Below are positions 55,217 through 64,000 of a DNA stretch of 64,000 bases, in pieces. Source of the DNA: Bacteroidales bacterium (GTDB lineage: Bacteria; Bacteroidota; Bacteroidia; Bacteroidales; VadinHA17). The translations under genes and the position numbers were made by a program. The notes under the pieces were generated by a model. It had not been told where the DNA came from and did not search any database. It saw nothing but the letters and a program-made list of their open reading frames with translations. Numbering within the stretch: position 1 is the stretch's first letter; the number at the start of each line of letters is the position of its first letter. Location: NCBI GenBank assembly GCA_009877105.1, contig WXFD01000043.1, positions 181,602 through 245,601 of the forward strand, given 5' to 3'.

Positions 55217-56728
55217 TTAAAGCTCCCATCCGGGCCGGTATTCCCTGGTAAGGTATTTGTTAGCTTCGGGAACATTGGTAATCTTCATGTTCACAGGGTC
55301 ATACTCGACTTTTTTTCCTGCTCTGAGAGCCACGGCGCCAAGGAGAATCGTTTCAGTGACCGGACCTGCATAAATAAAGCTTCCATCGGGCTGCGTTCCA
55401 TTTTTGAATGCATCAATCCATATTTTATCGCTTCGGCGTTCTGATTCGTCCTCTTCTTGTTTTTTCAGATAGTTCATTTTTGACTCCGGGAGCAGAATGG
55501 GGTTTTCGCCCCTGAAGCCTGCAAGAATCTTTCCCCTGTCGCCAACGAACATCATTCCTTCCGTAGCCAGTGTTTTCCCTGCTGCCCTGAGCTCATCGGG
55601 AACCAACGGCTTGATCCCGCCATCATACCATATGAGATCAAATGGCGGCAGAGCGGGTTGGGCGGGAAACTCAAAACGGATCATGCAGGAAAGGGGAAAA
55701 GCCACATCGTTTACCACGGCTGTAGAAACATTGTCTTTAATAATCCTGGTGGTTGTTCCGTAAGCTTCTGCAGTTTTTGCCGGGGTATTTATGCCAAGGG
55801 TGATAAACAGCGGGAACAGGCTGTAATGGCCCATATCAGCGATGCTTCCTCCTCCGAAATCGTACCAGCCTCGAAACACATTATGTGTATAATTGGGGTG
55901 GTAGGGACGATCCGGAACGGGTCCGAGCCACAACGCCCAGTCGAAACCTTTCGGGACCGGTGGTGTGTCGGTCGGATTTGACTGCCACTGCGGCCATACC
56001 GGACGATAGGACCAGTTGTGTATTTCTTTCAGGGTACCTATAAAACCATCCTTTATCCAATCCCTGATTATTTCATATTCCGGCCGCCTGCTCCAGGCCA
56101 GGAGATGTGTGCTGAGTCCTGACTTTTTTGCGGTCTCGATCGTAAGCCTTGCTTCATTCATCCTGTTTGCTATGGGTTTGTGCGTTACGACATGTTTCCC
56201 TTTTTTCATCGATGCAATGGCAATGGCAGCATGAAGGTGATCGGGAGTCATAATCTTTATGGAACTGATGTCTTTTTCTTTTTCAAGCAATTCCCTGAAA
56301 TCAGAATAGGATGGGCATTTATATCCGGAAAGATTCCTGATTTTGGCATAATATTTTTGTACGAATTCCTGGCCTATATCCCTGCCCCCGGGAATACCTT
56401 TGATTTTTTCACCCCAGGAAGCGTCCTGAAGAGCTTTCCGGATACTGTTTCTGATACTGTCATGCGACCAGTCGACGTAGTCGGTGGTAAACTTGTTCGG
56501 ATCGCATACTGTTACGATCTGAATGTCGGGATTCTGAATCAGGGTAACCATTTCTCTCAGTCCCTGGGTTCCGCAGCCTATATAGGCAAGGGTAAGTTTG
56601 TCACTTGGTGCAACATGGCCCTTGCCTCCGATAACATTTCTCGGCACAATTGTAAAAGCCAGGGAGGCGGCAGCAGCAGATCCGAGAAATTTTCTCCGGT
56701 TGATTTTACCTGAACTAACCATGGTCAA
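55217..56728 (-). CDS. Exported Gfo/Idh/MocA family oxidoreductase (Tat)
   Basis: 503 residues with a twin-arginine signal (NRRKFLGSAAAASLAFTIVP). The Rossmann fold has LTLAYIGCGTQG; KKGKHVVTHKPIANRMNEA carries the family's HKP/EKP lysine; then the alpha/beta substrate domain. Exported members of this family usually carry tightly bound NAD(P) and oxidise or reduce sugar carbons in the periplasm. The start may be 56728 or 56722. Probably first gene of a two-gene unit with the TIM-barrel gene. Confidence 0.86.
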   Translation of the reverse strand: MTMVSSGKINRRKFLGSAAAASLAFTIVPRNVIGGKGHVAPSDKLTLAYIGCGTQGLREMVTLIQNPDIQIVTVCDPNKFTTDYVDWSHDSIRNSIRKALQDASWGEKIKGIPGGRDIGQEFVQKYYAKIRNLSGYKCPSYSDFRELLEKEKDISSIKIMTPDHLHAAIAIASMKKGKHVVTHKPIANRMNEARLTIETAKKSGLSTHLLAWSRRPEYEIIRDWIKDGFIGTLKEIHNWSYRPVWPQWQSNPTDTPPVPKGFDWALWLGPVPDRPYHPNYTHNVFRGWYDFGGGSIADMGHYSLFPLFITLGINTPAKTAEAYGTTTRIIKDNVSTAVVNDVAFPLSCMIRFEFPAQPALPPFDLIWYDGGIKPLVPDELRAAGKTLATEGMMFVGDRGKILAGFRGENPILLPESKMNYLKKQEEDESERRSDKIWIDAFKNGTQPDGSFIYAGPVTETILLGAVALRAGKKVEYDPVNMKITNVPEANKYLTREYRPGWEL

Positions 56729-56984
56729 TTCTTAAATTGGATTTCATACGTTTTTAATCTGGTTTTTAAGGTCGGATAATAGTCTGACCCCTCGGGCAGG
56801 GAACCAAATATGATTGAACACAATTAATTTTATTCGTGATTGTATTATTGGTCAATCATATGGGTTATGTCGTATTGAATTATTGCACTCAGAGTGTTAA
56901 CTCTGGAAAAACTGTTGAAAACAGTTTAAGACAGGAGGTTTGGCAGCAGGAAGTTTGCTGTAATAAGACTTGCAATGATGTTGG

Positions 56985-57566
56985 TCATTTGGTTCCGAGC
57001 ATTCCTCCCAGCAGCGATCCAAGGATTCCCTTGCCCTTGCCCTGTGATGCTGTACCTTTGATTAAAAACCCTGCAACATCATCAATGATACTGCCATCGC
57101 CATTTGCATCCAGAAGAGATCCTATGCCAGAAATACCTCCGCCCCCTGTGTCACGCCTGCGGGTGAGAGCCCCGAGTATCAGGGGGGCAAGTGCGGGTAT
57201 CATCTTCATTATCTTGGAAGCGTCTATATTCATTGATTTGCCCAGTACCTGGGCGGCCTGTACGCCCCCCATGCTTCCGAGCAATCCTCCAAGATTGGCA
57301 TCAACAGATGAAGCTGATGCTTTACTGGCCATCAGGTCCCTGATGTTGTCAAGAACCGACTGGTCACCATATTTATTAAGTATATGATCAACCCTGGCGT
57401 CACCGCCACGGTCGTCCTTCTGCCGCTTCAGTCCGCCAAGGATCAGTGGAGCCAGCTGCGGGATCAGCTTCTGAACAGTATCCTGATCGAGATCAAAGCT
57501 TGCAGACATCTGCCTGGTCACTTCCGGACCATATGTCTTCATGAATTCATCAATAAAAGCTGCCAT
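56985..57566 (-). CDS. DUF937 domain protein
   Basis: 193 residues with two internal copies of a short unit: LIPQLAPLILGGLKRQKDDRGG near 30-60 and MIPALAPLILGALTRRRDTGGG near 120-150. The second ends in a Gly-rich stretch followed by a DANGDGSIIDD loop that resembles a calcium-binding dockerin/EF-hand loop. The tail is rich in Gly, Lys and Leu. DUF937 is of unknown function. No signal peptide. About 256 bp separate it from the Gfo/Idh gene; nothing recognisable lies there. Confidence 0.75.
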   Translation of the reverse strand: MAAFIDEFMKTYGPEVTRQMSASFDLDQDTVQKLIPQLAPLILGGLKRQKDDRGGDARVDHILNKYGDQSVLDNIRDLMASKASASSVDANLGGLLGSMGGVQAAQVLGKSMNIDASKIMKMIPALAPLILGALTRRRDTGGGGISGIGSLLDANGDGSIIDDVAGFLIKGTASQGKGKGILGSLLGGMLGTK

Positions 57567-57715
57567 ATTTTTCAGTATGGTTAAACAATAGAAAAATAAT
57601 CATTGGATTCAGATCATATAAGGTTAAAGGTATGCAGGATAAATTAATAATCAAAAAAAACCTCCATGCGGGAATTAAAAGCATTAATTTCCGAATCGGC
57701 ATATTGAACGAAATG

Positions 57716-58816
57716 TTATCTGCAGACCCTATTGCGGAAGATGCGCATTTGCCCGGCACTCTCTCTCAGGATCCGCTCAACCTCCAATCCGTGTTCCAGG
57801 TCCGGAAGCATTGATTCGCTTTCACCCGATGTGAAAAAAACATAGTGGGCATGGACCAGGGCCCTCAGCCAGCCAGGAGGTACATGACCCGACGGAAAAC
57901 TGCTGACCGGTTTATAACTGCTTCCGGTAGAAATTTTATGCCATATTCCGCTGTCCTCGGTGTAGTATTCAAAAAAATCGGGGAAATGCGATGAATATTT
58001 AAGAGAACCTTTTTCCGCATGAAGCTCAAATGACAGCATATCCCCCGTGCCTGAACTTACCCTGCTTGCCGAAATAACGCCGGCTGCCCCTGATTCCGGA
58101 TCATGGAGGGTGATCAGGCTGAAGAGATCGGAATCAGCCGGCACATCATCGAAACTTCCCGCCTGGACGGCGCTTGTGACGTCCATATTGTTCCCGATGA
58201 AGGCTATGGCCATGCTTATTATATGAGAGCCCAGGTCTGCCATTGCTCCACCTTCGGGAGCAGGCATAAGCCTTGTTCTCCTTCGGTTACGGTAATCCCT
58301 TGCAAGATAGTCGCCGTGATAATATCTGAAATCAAAGTGAACAGGCTTGCCAAGGACTCCTGATCTCCAGAAACGAAGAGCTTCTCTGACGGCAGATGAA
58401 AAAAGGAACTGATATCCTGCCTGGATTTTTATGCTCGCGCGCTCCTGCGCGATCCGGCGAATTACTGATTCTTCATCAGAACTCACGCATAATGGCTTTT
58501 CGATGTAAATACGTTCAACCGAAGGCATCATCATGGCTTTCCGGAAATGCTCAATATGAGTGTTGTTGGGTCCCAGGATAAATACTGAGTTTATTCTCCC
58601 GTTTTCAAAGAAATCCCCGGGGCAAAGAGAAGATCTGAAACCATATCTGTTTGCAAAGGACTCCCTGCCTGAGCTAGTGGCCGAACTTACAGCCTCTTTT
58701 TCGATTTCCGGTGCGTCATGGTAATAATGTTTCATCGCATCGAGAGCATAGGCATGTGAATGTGCAATACCGCCTGCTCCGATAAATCCTGCTACAGGTT
58801 TCCTGCTGGCCATCAC
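57716..58816 (-). CDS. Gfo/Idh/MocA family oxidoreductase (cytoplasmic)
   Basis: 366 residues. VAGFIGAGGIAHSHAYALDAM is the NAD(P)-binding start, IYIEKPLCVSSDEE has the EKP motif, and GGAMADLGSHIISMAIAFIG carries the usual catalytic-region His. No signal peptide, unlike the homologue at 55217-56728. Its substrate is an inferred sugar or cyclitol. It is divergent from the redoxin gene. Confidence 0.85.
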   Translation of the reverse strand: MMASRKPVAGFIGAGGIAHSHAYALDAMKHYYHDAPEIEKEAVSSATSSGRESFANRYGFRSSLCPGDFFENGRINSVFILGPNNTHIEHFRKAMMMPSVERIYIEKPLCVSSDEESVIRRIAQERASIKIQAGYQFLFSSAVREALRFWRSGVLGKPVHFDFRYYHGDYLARDYRNRRRTRLMPAPEGGAMADLGSHIISMAIAFIGNNMDVTSAVQAGSFDDVPADSDLFSLITLHDPESGAAGVISASRVSSGTGDMLSFELHAEKGSLKYSSHFPDFFEYYTEDSGIWHKISTGSSYKPVSSFPSGHVPPGWLRALVHAHYVFFTSGESESMLPDLEHGLEVERILRESAGQMRIFRNRVCR

Positions 58817-58901
58817 TGACGGATTTTTGTTTTAAAACCAAAATTAGCAGAAATTGCTCTGGAAAAATGACCCGTTTACCGGTGAAAAAGGAAAAAGAAG
58901 A

Positions 58902-58909
58902 TATATTTG
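58902..58909 (+). promoter_or_regulatory. Candidate -7 element of the redoxin gene
   Basis: TATATTTG fits TAnnTTTG, 28 bp before the ATG at 58938. A -33 TTTG at the standard distance is absent. Confidence 0.33.
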
Positions 58910-58937
58910 AATATATAATAATGAAAAATTCGCGGAT

Positions 58938-60074
58938 ATGAATAAAATGCTAAGAATAAGTGTGCTGATCATAATTGTCACGGGATTTTTCCATACAGCT
59001 TTGCCGCAGGCAGATCATCCTGAACCAAAAACCCTTGCAATTGGTTCCAAAGCACCTGATTTCAGCCTTCCGGGCATTGACGGAAAGACCTGGACCCTTA
59101 GGGATTTCAGCAAGGCTCCGGTGCTGGTCATTATTTTCAGCGCTAATCATTGTCCGACAGCCCAGGCTTATGAAGACAGGATTATTTCCATCACAAATGA
59201 TTACAAGTCCAGGGGTGTTGCTTTGGTGATGATCTCCTCAAACTCTGTCAGGACTCTGAGCTACTCGGAAATGGGTTATACTGATGTGGGGGATAGTTTT
59301 GAGGATATGAAATACCGGGCCGGGGATAAGGGTTTTAATTTTCCATATCTGTACGACGGAGATGATCAGAAATGTGCGCTGGCTTACGGCCCTGTGGCCA
59401 CTCCGCATTGTTTTGTCTTTGACAGGGACAGGATCCTGAGATACAACGGCCGCATCGACGGATCAGAAAAGCCGGGCTCTGCCGGAGGCGAAGATCTCAG
59501 GAAGGCCATAGACGATGTGCTGGCCGGCAGACCGGTAGGCACACCCGTGACAAAAACCTTCGGCTGTTCGATTAAATGGGCATGGAACGATGATTATACC
59601 AGGAGACTGTATAAACAATGGGCTGAATTGCCTGTAACCATTGAAGAAATTGATGTTGCAGGGCTCAAGGAACTTGTAAGGAACTCAGGCTCCGGTAAGC
59701 TCAGACTGATAAATTTCTGGGCCACATGGTGCGGACCCTGCATAACCGAGTTCCCGGATCTGGTCATTATCGACAGGATGTACAGAGGCAGACAATTTGA
59801 ATTCATAACCGTTAGTGCAGATAAAAAGGCCAGAAAGGCGGATGCACTCAGGTTCCTTCAGAAGAATGAAGCTTCCAACAGGAATTATATATTCAACGAT
59901 GACGATATTTACAAGGCCATCGAAGCGGTGGACCCCGACTGGCAGGGTGCCCTGCCTTTCACCATGCTTATCGAACCCGGAGGGAAAATAGTTTATAAGA
60001 AACAGGACGTAATCGATCCCTTAAAAATGAAAAAGCTGATTGTTGAGAATAAATATATTGGCAGATATTATTGA
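58938..60074 (+). CDS. Exported protein with two thioredoxin-like domains
   Basis: 378 residues with a signal peptide (MLRISVLIIIVTGFFHTALPQA). Domain 1 (about 30-195) is peroxiredoxin/redoxin-like: GSKAPDFSLPGIDGKTWTL and NHCPTAQAYEDR, with a single Cys72 (C-P-T-A in place of CxxC). Domain 2 (about 230-378) is TlpA/thioredoxin-like with WATWCGPC (Cys265, Cys268). The single-Cys half may be a sensor or binding domain while the second is redox-active; it would act in the periplasm. It is 16 bp ahead of the TIM-barrel gene and probably cotranscribed. Confidence 0.83.
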   Translation: MNKMLRISVLIIIVTGFFHTALPQADHPEPKTLAIGSKAPDFSLPGIDGKTWTLRDFSKAPVLVIIFSANHCPTAQAYEDRIISITNDYKSRGVALVMISSNSVRTLSYSEMGYTDVGDSFEDMKYRAGDKGFNFPYLYDGDDQKCALAYGPVATPHCFVFDRDRILRYNGRIDGSEKPGSAGGEDLRKAIDDVLAGRPVGTPVTKTFGCSIKWAWNDDYTRRLYKQWAELPVTIEEIDVAGLKELVRNSGSGKLRLINFWATWCGPCITEFPDLVIIDRMYRGRQFEFITVSADKKARKADALRFLQKNEASNRNYIFNDDDIYKAIEAVDPDWQGALPFTMLIEPGGKIVYKKQDVIDPLKMKKLIVENKYIGRYY

Positions 60075-60089
60075 AAAGGCATATCTGAG

Positions 60090-61046
60090 ATGAAGAGTAA
60101 TACCAACAGGCGTAAATTCATAAAAAAAGGAGCCATTATGGCTGCAGGCATGGCGGCAATGTCCTTCCGGTCAATAAAAGCTTTGCCGGGGAGCCAGGCT
60201 GATTTCCCTGTCAGACTGGGAGGCCCTGTCCCCGGAGAGTTCAGTGATCCTGCAGATTGGGCCGCGGCAGTGAAAAAGCTGGGGTACTCGGCGGCTTATT
60301 GCCCGTTGCAGCCCGGTGCCCCTGAGGATCTGATAAGGGCATACCGGGCCGAGGCCAGGAGAAAAAACATCATTATTGCAGAGGTCGGGGTCTGGAACAA
60401 CATGCTTCACGATGATGAAAAGACAAGAAAGGAAAACCTGGAAAAGAACATGGAAGCGCTCCATCTGGCCGACCGGATAGGAGCTGTATGCTGCGTCAAT
60501 ATTTCAGGGGCCAGGGGTGAAATATGGGATGGCCCGTACCCGGGCAATTATGCGAAAGATACCTTTGACCTGATTGTTGAGAATATAAGGTCAATCATCG
60601 ACCAGGTAAAACCGGTAAACACCTTTTACACCCTTGAGCCGATGCCTTACATGCTTCCCGATTCGCCGGATTCCTACCTCGACCTGATTAAAGCAATTGA
60701 CAGGAAGCAATTTGCCGCACATCTCGATCCCGTGAACATGATCTCCAGCCCGCAAAGGTATTTTAACAACGCTGCCTTCCTGAAGGAATGCTTCCGGAAA
60801 CTCGGACCCTATCTTAAGTCGATCCATGCAAAGGATATAATAATACTGCCCAGGCTCACTGTTCACCTGGAAGAGAGAAGGCCGGGACTGGGTGCACTCG
60901 ATTATTCGGTGTTCCTGGGCGAAGCAGTGAAATTCAGGGACCTTCCTTTTATGATGGAACATCTTGAAACCCAGGATGAATATCTGTTGGCTGCAGGGTA
61001 CATACGAAACATCGGGGAGAAAAACGGAATCAGGTTTGTCGAATAA
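60090..61046 (+). CDS. Exported sugar phosphate isomerase/epimerase-like TIM barrel
   Basis: 318 residues. The N-terminus NRRKFIKKGAIMAAGMAAMSF is twin-arginine-like. The barrel shows VGVWNNMLHDDEKTRKENLEKNMEA, CCVNISGARGEIWDG, FYTLEPMPYMLPDSPDSYLDLI, AHLDPVNMIS (Asp ligand) and FMMEHLETQDEY (His, Glu). This is the second exported TIM barrel of the region and is preceded by the redoxin gene; a TonB-dependent receptor follows 25 bp later on the same strand. Confidence 0.8.
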   Translation: MKSNTNRRKFIKKGAIMAAGMAAMSFRSIKALPGSQADFPVRLGGPVPGEFSDPADWAAAVKKLGYSAAYCPLQPGAPEDLIRAYRAEARRKNIIIAEVGVWNNMLHDDEKTRKENLEKNMEALHLADRIGAVCCVNISGARGEIWDGPYPGNYAKDTFDLIVENIRSIIDQVKPVNTFYTLEPMPYMLPDSPDSYLDLIKAIDRKQFAAHLDPVNMISSPQRYFNNAAFLKECFRKLGPYLKSIHAKDIIILPRLTVHLEERRPGLGALDYSVFLGEAVKFRDLPFMMEHLETQDEYLLAAGYIRNIGEKNGIRFVE

Positions 61047-61071
61047 ATTAATGAATTAAATAAACAAGTCC

Positions 61072-63261
61072 ATGCCACTTAATTTAAGATCTGCCCGGGA
61101 TTTGTTCATCAACTTCATTTTGATGAATATTGAGAAAACAGACCACGGAAGAAATGGAGATTCCATTCTTCCCGGAACAGGCATTACCTGGCGTACGGCT
61201 TCACACGGGGCCAGGATAGGTAGTTTGCCGTCAATGCTTCTGACGGTTTCATTACTGATGCTTCCGGGTTTTATCATTGCAGGGGGCAAAACACTCCAGG
61301 AACCCGATACACTGGTTTCACCCGCTCTGTCGGAAGTAGTTGTTTCGGCAAGCCGGTTCAGTTCCAGGGTAGTCAATACGCCTGACGCTGTAAGGGTATT
61401 AAACAATACGGCAATCCGGGAAAACCAGTCAAGATCAGTTCCTGAAGCACTGTCACTTACTCCGGGAGTTTTTGTACAGAAAACGAATCATGGCGGTGGA
61501 TCGCCATTCATCAGGGGACTGACAGGCAACCAGACATTGCTTATGGTCGACGGAATACGACTGAGCAATTCCGTTATGCGGTATGGCCCGAACCAGTATT
61601 TCAATACCATTGATGTTTTCAGCCTTGGAAAGATTGAAGTGCTGAGAGGCAGCGGATCGGTACAGTACGGATCTGATGCACTGGGCGGTACAATACAGGC
61701 ATTTACCCCTGAACTGAAGATTTCATCGGACCCTGTATGGAATACAAGATTCCTTGCAAGATTCGGCACCCACGGCATGGAAAAAAGTTTTAACCTGAAT
61801 TCAGGTTACAGCAGTAAATCCTTTGCACTGAGAGGAGGTTTGACATACAGGGATTTCGGAGACCTGGTGGGAGGGGACACCACCGGACGGCAAACCCCTT
61901 CAGGATACCGGGAGTTTGATTATGATGTCAAGGGAAAAATAATGATTTCGGGCAAATCATCGGTAACTTTTGCATTCCAGAATGTTCATCAGAAAGATGT
62001 TCCTGTTTATCACAAGGTTGTCCTTGAAAATTATGCGGTGAACAAAATGAATCCTCAAATTCGTAAACTTGCCTATGCAAGACTGAATCAGGATCTGAAC
62101 AGGGGTATTCTCAAGTCCGCAGTTATAACAGGTTCATACCAGTTTACTGATGAAGAAAGGGAAATGAGAAAAAACGGATCGGCAACTTTGAGAAAAGAAG
62201 CTGATAAAGTAGGAACCTATGGTTTTTCCGGAGAACTGCTGTTTTCATCTTCAACAGCCTGGAACGGGAATATAGGTTTTGAAGCCTATTCTGACCGGGT
62301 AAGAAGTTCAAGGGCGGATATTGACCTTCAAACCAGCGGAACGGTTTTGAAAAGGGGCTTATATCCCGACGGATCATCGATGACCAGTTTGGCTGTATTT
62401 TCAACCCATGCTGTTGACATAAAAAACTGGATCCTGTCGGGAGGAGCCCGGTTCAATGCTTTTTCAATAAAAGTAAGTGATGAAACTATAGGTCAGACAA
62501 AAATAAAACCGGTCGCTGTCGTGGGTAATATCGGAATTCTGAGGAAACTGACTCCCGACGACGGATTGTTCGTGTCACTCAATACCGGTTTCCGGGCTCC
62601 AAATATTGATGATCTCGGCACACTGGGCATCGTTGACTTCAGGTATGAGACTCCCAATTTTGACCTTAAGCCCGAAAAATCCCTTCAGTATCAGTTGGGT
62701 TACAGGCATAACGGTAAGGTACTGAAAGGCGAGTTTTTTGCATACCGGAATGAACTTTACGACCTTATAACACGGAAAAGAGTAGAAAATCAGACAATCG
62801 AGGGATACCAGCTGTACCAGAAAGAGAACAGTGACAGGGCATATATTCATGGTCTGGAAACATCATGGGAGGTATATGCAGGCTCTTCATTGGTCATCCA
62901 GGGTTCCCTGACCTATACATACGGACAGAACATTACAAATGACGAGCCCTTAAGACGTATTCCCCCGCTTTTCGGACGCCTTGCGGCTGATTACAGGCAT
63001 AAGGGATACCTGTTTGGGATTGAATGGCTGGCCGCATCAAAACAATCGAGGCTGGCCCGGGGAGATGTTGATGACAACAGGATACCTGAAGGTGGAACTC
63101 CGGGCTGGAACATTTTTAACCTTAATACCGGCTATTCATTTAAATTCCTTGACATTGACCTGGCTTTCAGAAACCTTTTAAATAAGGACTACAGGTATCA
63201 TGGATCGGGGATAAACGGGATCGGACGATCGGTTTTTTTAACTATCGGGATTAATCTGTGA
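61072..63261 (+). CDS. TonB-dependent outer-membrane receptor
   Basis: 729 residues. The plug domain has the TonB-box-like ALSEVVVSASR, ALSLTPGVFVQKTNHGGGSPFIRGLTGNQTLLMVDGIRL and VEVLRGSGSVQYGSDALGG; the remaining part is a beta barrel with a late FRNLLNKDYRYHGSGINGIGRSVFLTIGINL. It lacks the carboxypeptidase-like domain of SusC proteins and resembles heme/cobalamin/siderophore receptors. The first 50 residues precede a hydrophobic signal-like segment (PSMLLTVSLLMLPGFIIAGG), so the real start may be the ATG at 61234 or the TTG at 61228. It may import the substrate processed by the exported enzymes upstream. Confidence 0.88.
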   Translation: MPLNLRSARDLFINFILMNIEKTDHGRNGDSILPGTGITWRTASHGARIGSLPSMLLTVSLLMLPGFIIAGGKTLQEPDTLVSPALSEVVVSASRFSSRVVNTPDAVRVLNNTAIRENQSRSVPEALSLTPGVFVQKTNHGGGSPFIRGLTGNQTLLMVDGIRLSNSVMRYGPNQYFNTIDVFSLGKIEVLRGSGSVQYGSDALGGTIQAFTPELKISSDPVWNTRFLARFGTHGMEKSFNLNSGYSSKSFALRGGLTYRDFGDLVGGDTTGRQTPSGYREFDYDVKGKIMISGKSSVTFAFQNVHQKDVPVYHKVVLENYAVNKMNPQIRKLAYARLNQDLNRGILKSAVITGSYQFTDEEREMRKNGSATLRKEADKVGTYGFSGELLFSSSTAWNGNIGFEAYSDRVRSSRADIDLQTSGTVLKRGLYPDGSSMTSLAVFSTHAVDIKNWILSGGARFNAFSIKVSDETIGQTKIKPVAVVGNIGILRKLTPDDGLFVSLNTGFRAPNIDDLGTLGIVDFRYETPNFDLKPEKSLQYQLGYRHNGKVLKGEFFAYRNELYDLITRKRVENQTIEGYQLYQKENSDRAYIHGLETSWEVYAGSSLVIQGSLTYTYGQNITNDEPLRRIPPLFGRLAADYRHKGYLFGIEWLAASKQSRLARGDVDDNRIPEGGTPGWNIFNLNTGYSFKFLDIDLAFRNLLNKDYRYHGSGINGIGRSVFLTIGINL

Positions 63262-63306
63262 AAGGTCCGGGCTGTGATTTCATCATTTGATTCAGGTAAT
63301 GTTAAT

Positions 63307-63335
63307 CCGGGAAAATGGTTTTGCCGGGCTTTTTA
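63307..63335 (+). terminator. Terminator after the TonB-dependent receptor gene
   Basis: CCGG (63307-63310) pairs with CCGG (63324-63327) and AAAA (63312-63315) with TTTT (63319-63322), with one G-G mismatch between the two blocks and a 3-nt loop, followed by GCTTTTTAAA. It stands 46 bp after the stop codon. Confidence 0.6.
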
Positions 63336-63546
63336 AATTCAGAATGGTGTTTGCCTTGTTTACCATCTTTTATTTCACCTGGATTGATGAAAGCTTTGAA
63401 GTGTCCTGATCTGAGGAAATAATTTTTTTTACATATTTCTCACATCCGTAAAGCTTTTAAAAGCGACTGTGACCCTGGAGGGGGAAAACCCTGAAGAAAA
63501 ATAAAACCGGAAACGGAAATTACCTACAAAATAAAAGTAATTGAAG

Positions 63547-64000
63547 ATGGAATGGTTTGGTGATCTTGTCTGGAATGATTCAGTTGCTCATACCGTATTG
63601 TTGTACTGTGTAATAATAATACTGGGGGTGTTTCTTGGAAAGAGGAAAATATTCGGGATTTCACTGGGGATAACCTTTGTTTTGTTTGCCGGGATTGCCA
63701 TTGGCCATTTGGGTTTTACAGCCAATAAATATGTTGTGGATTTTTTACGGGACTTCGGACTGATCCTTTTTGTATTTTTTATCGGACTTCAGGTTGGTCC
63801 CGCATTCTTTTCCTCCTTCAGAAAAGGAGGATTGTCGCTGAATATAATAGCACTTATAATAGTTATCCTGGGTGCTGTTACAACAATAACAATACATTTT
63901 GTTACGGGAACATCCATGCCGATGCTTGCCGGGATAATGTCAGGAGCTGTTACAAATACTCCCGGGCTTGGGGCTGCCCAGACCGCACTTTCCCAGATGA
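63547..64000 (+). CDS. YidE/AspT-type putative transporter, N-terminal part (truncated at the window end)
   Basis: The frame opens with ATG at 63547 ([20 protein letters not shown]) and stays open to the last base, about 151 codons. It has at least five hydrophobic segments; [31 protein letters not shown] and [19 protein letters not shown] are typical of the aspartate:alanine exchanger/YidE family. The 285-bp gap before it has the receptor's terminator and a purine-rich stretch near 63476-63500; the ATG follows an AAGTAATTGAAG stretch with no strong ribosome site. Confidence 0.85.
   Translation, partial: MEWFGDLVWNDSVAHTVLLYCVIIILGVFLGKRKIFGISLGITFVLFAGIAIGHLGFTANKYVVDFLRDFGLILFVFFIGLQVGPAFFSSFRKGGLSLNIIALIIVILGAVTTITIHFVTGTSMPMLAGIMSGAVTNTPGLGAAQTALSQM

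Noticed and set aside
56836..57387. A 183-codon plus-strand frame with many Pro and Ser
   Set aside because: It is antisense to the DUF937 gene over most of its length and has the composition of a complementary shadow.
63470..63510. A cobalamin-riboswitch-like string (GCGACTGTGACCC) before the last gene
   Set aside because: Only a fragment resembling one box is present; the other conserved parts and the 200-nt architecture are not visible in the 285-bp gap.
1..64000. tRNA, rRNA, CRISPR array, insertion sequence or prophage
   Set aside because: No cloverleaf with CCA-type arm, no repeat-spacer pattern, no transposase or integrase frame and no terminal inverted repeats were noticed. A dedicated search would be needed to exclude a small RNA.

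Overview
The window reads as chromosome from an anaerobic or fermentative member of the Bacteroidota. Pointers to this are: promoters of the Bacteroidota form (TTTG, a 19-21 nt spacer, then TAnnTTTG), for example 520-551 and 4311-4342; weak or absent Shine-Dalgarno sequences; lineage-typical genes (gldF/gldG, a DUF3078 outer-membrane protein, a TerB-like/ABCG fusion transporter, the surE-small membrane protein-lpxB operon); and a TonB-dependent receptor. No mobile element, CRISPR array, rRNA or tRNA was seen.

Left part (1-13.9 kb). A truncated RibF-like gene is followed by hydG and a tandem-domain TM1266-type regulator; hydE lies on the other strand. These are [FeFe]-hydrogenase maturation genes; hydF and the hydrogenase itself are not in the window. 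Between hydG and hydE sits a tyrosine phenol-lyase gene (2671-4137) with its own promoter, a 25-residue leader peptide containing five consecutive Tyr codons, a strong intrinsic terminator and a complementary antiterminator segment. This is a complete tyrosine-sensing attenuator and is the main discovery candidate. Next comes a run encoding an ADP-forming acyl-CoA synthetase, a double-ACT protein, a PaaK-type aryl-CoA ligase, an aminotransferase and a four-subunit 2-oxoacid:ferredoxin oxidoreductase. It could ferment amino acids to acids plus reduced ferredoxin, or run in reverse to salvage aryl or branched acids into amino acids.

Middle part (13.9-43.6 kb). Mostly housekeeping: a MATE-yicC-gmk-nadD run, a pheT-ubiA-acetyltransferase run, surE-orf99-lpxB, a SpoIID/LytB-domain protein, a large ABC transporter, gldF-gldG-DUF4340, dnaN with a DnaQ-like exonuclease, an FAH-family hydrolase, a DUF5916 outer-membrane protein, an amino-sugar operon (nagB-nagA-sodium symporter) and tatA.

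Right part (43.7-64 kb). An accessory catabolic region rich in exported enzymes, several with twin-arginine signals: two amidohydrolases, a two-domain esterase, an amidase lipoprotein, a molybdenum hydroxylase operon (xdhC, mocA, 2Fe-2S and Mo subunits, no FAD subunit), two TIM-barrel isomerase-like proteins, two Gfo/Idh/MocA oxidoreductases, a DUF937 protein, a double-thioredoxin-fold protein and a TonB-dependent receptor. It looks like periplasmic processing of a small organic substrate that cannot be named from sequence alone. The window ends inside a YidE/AspT-type transporter gene.
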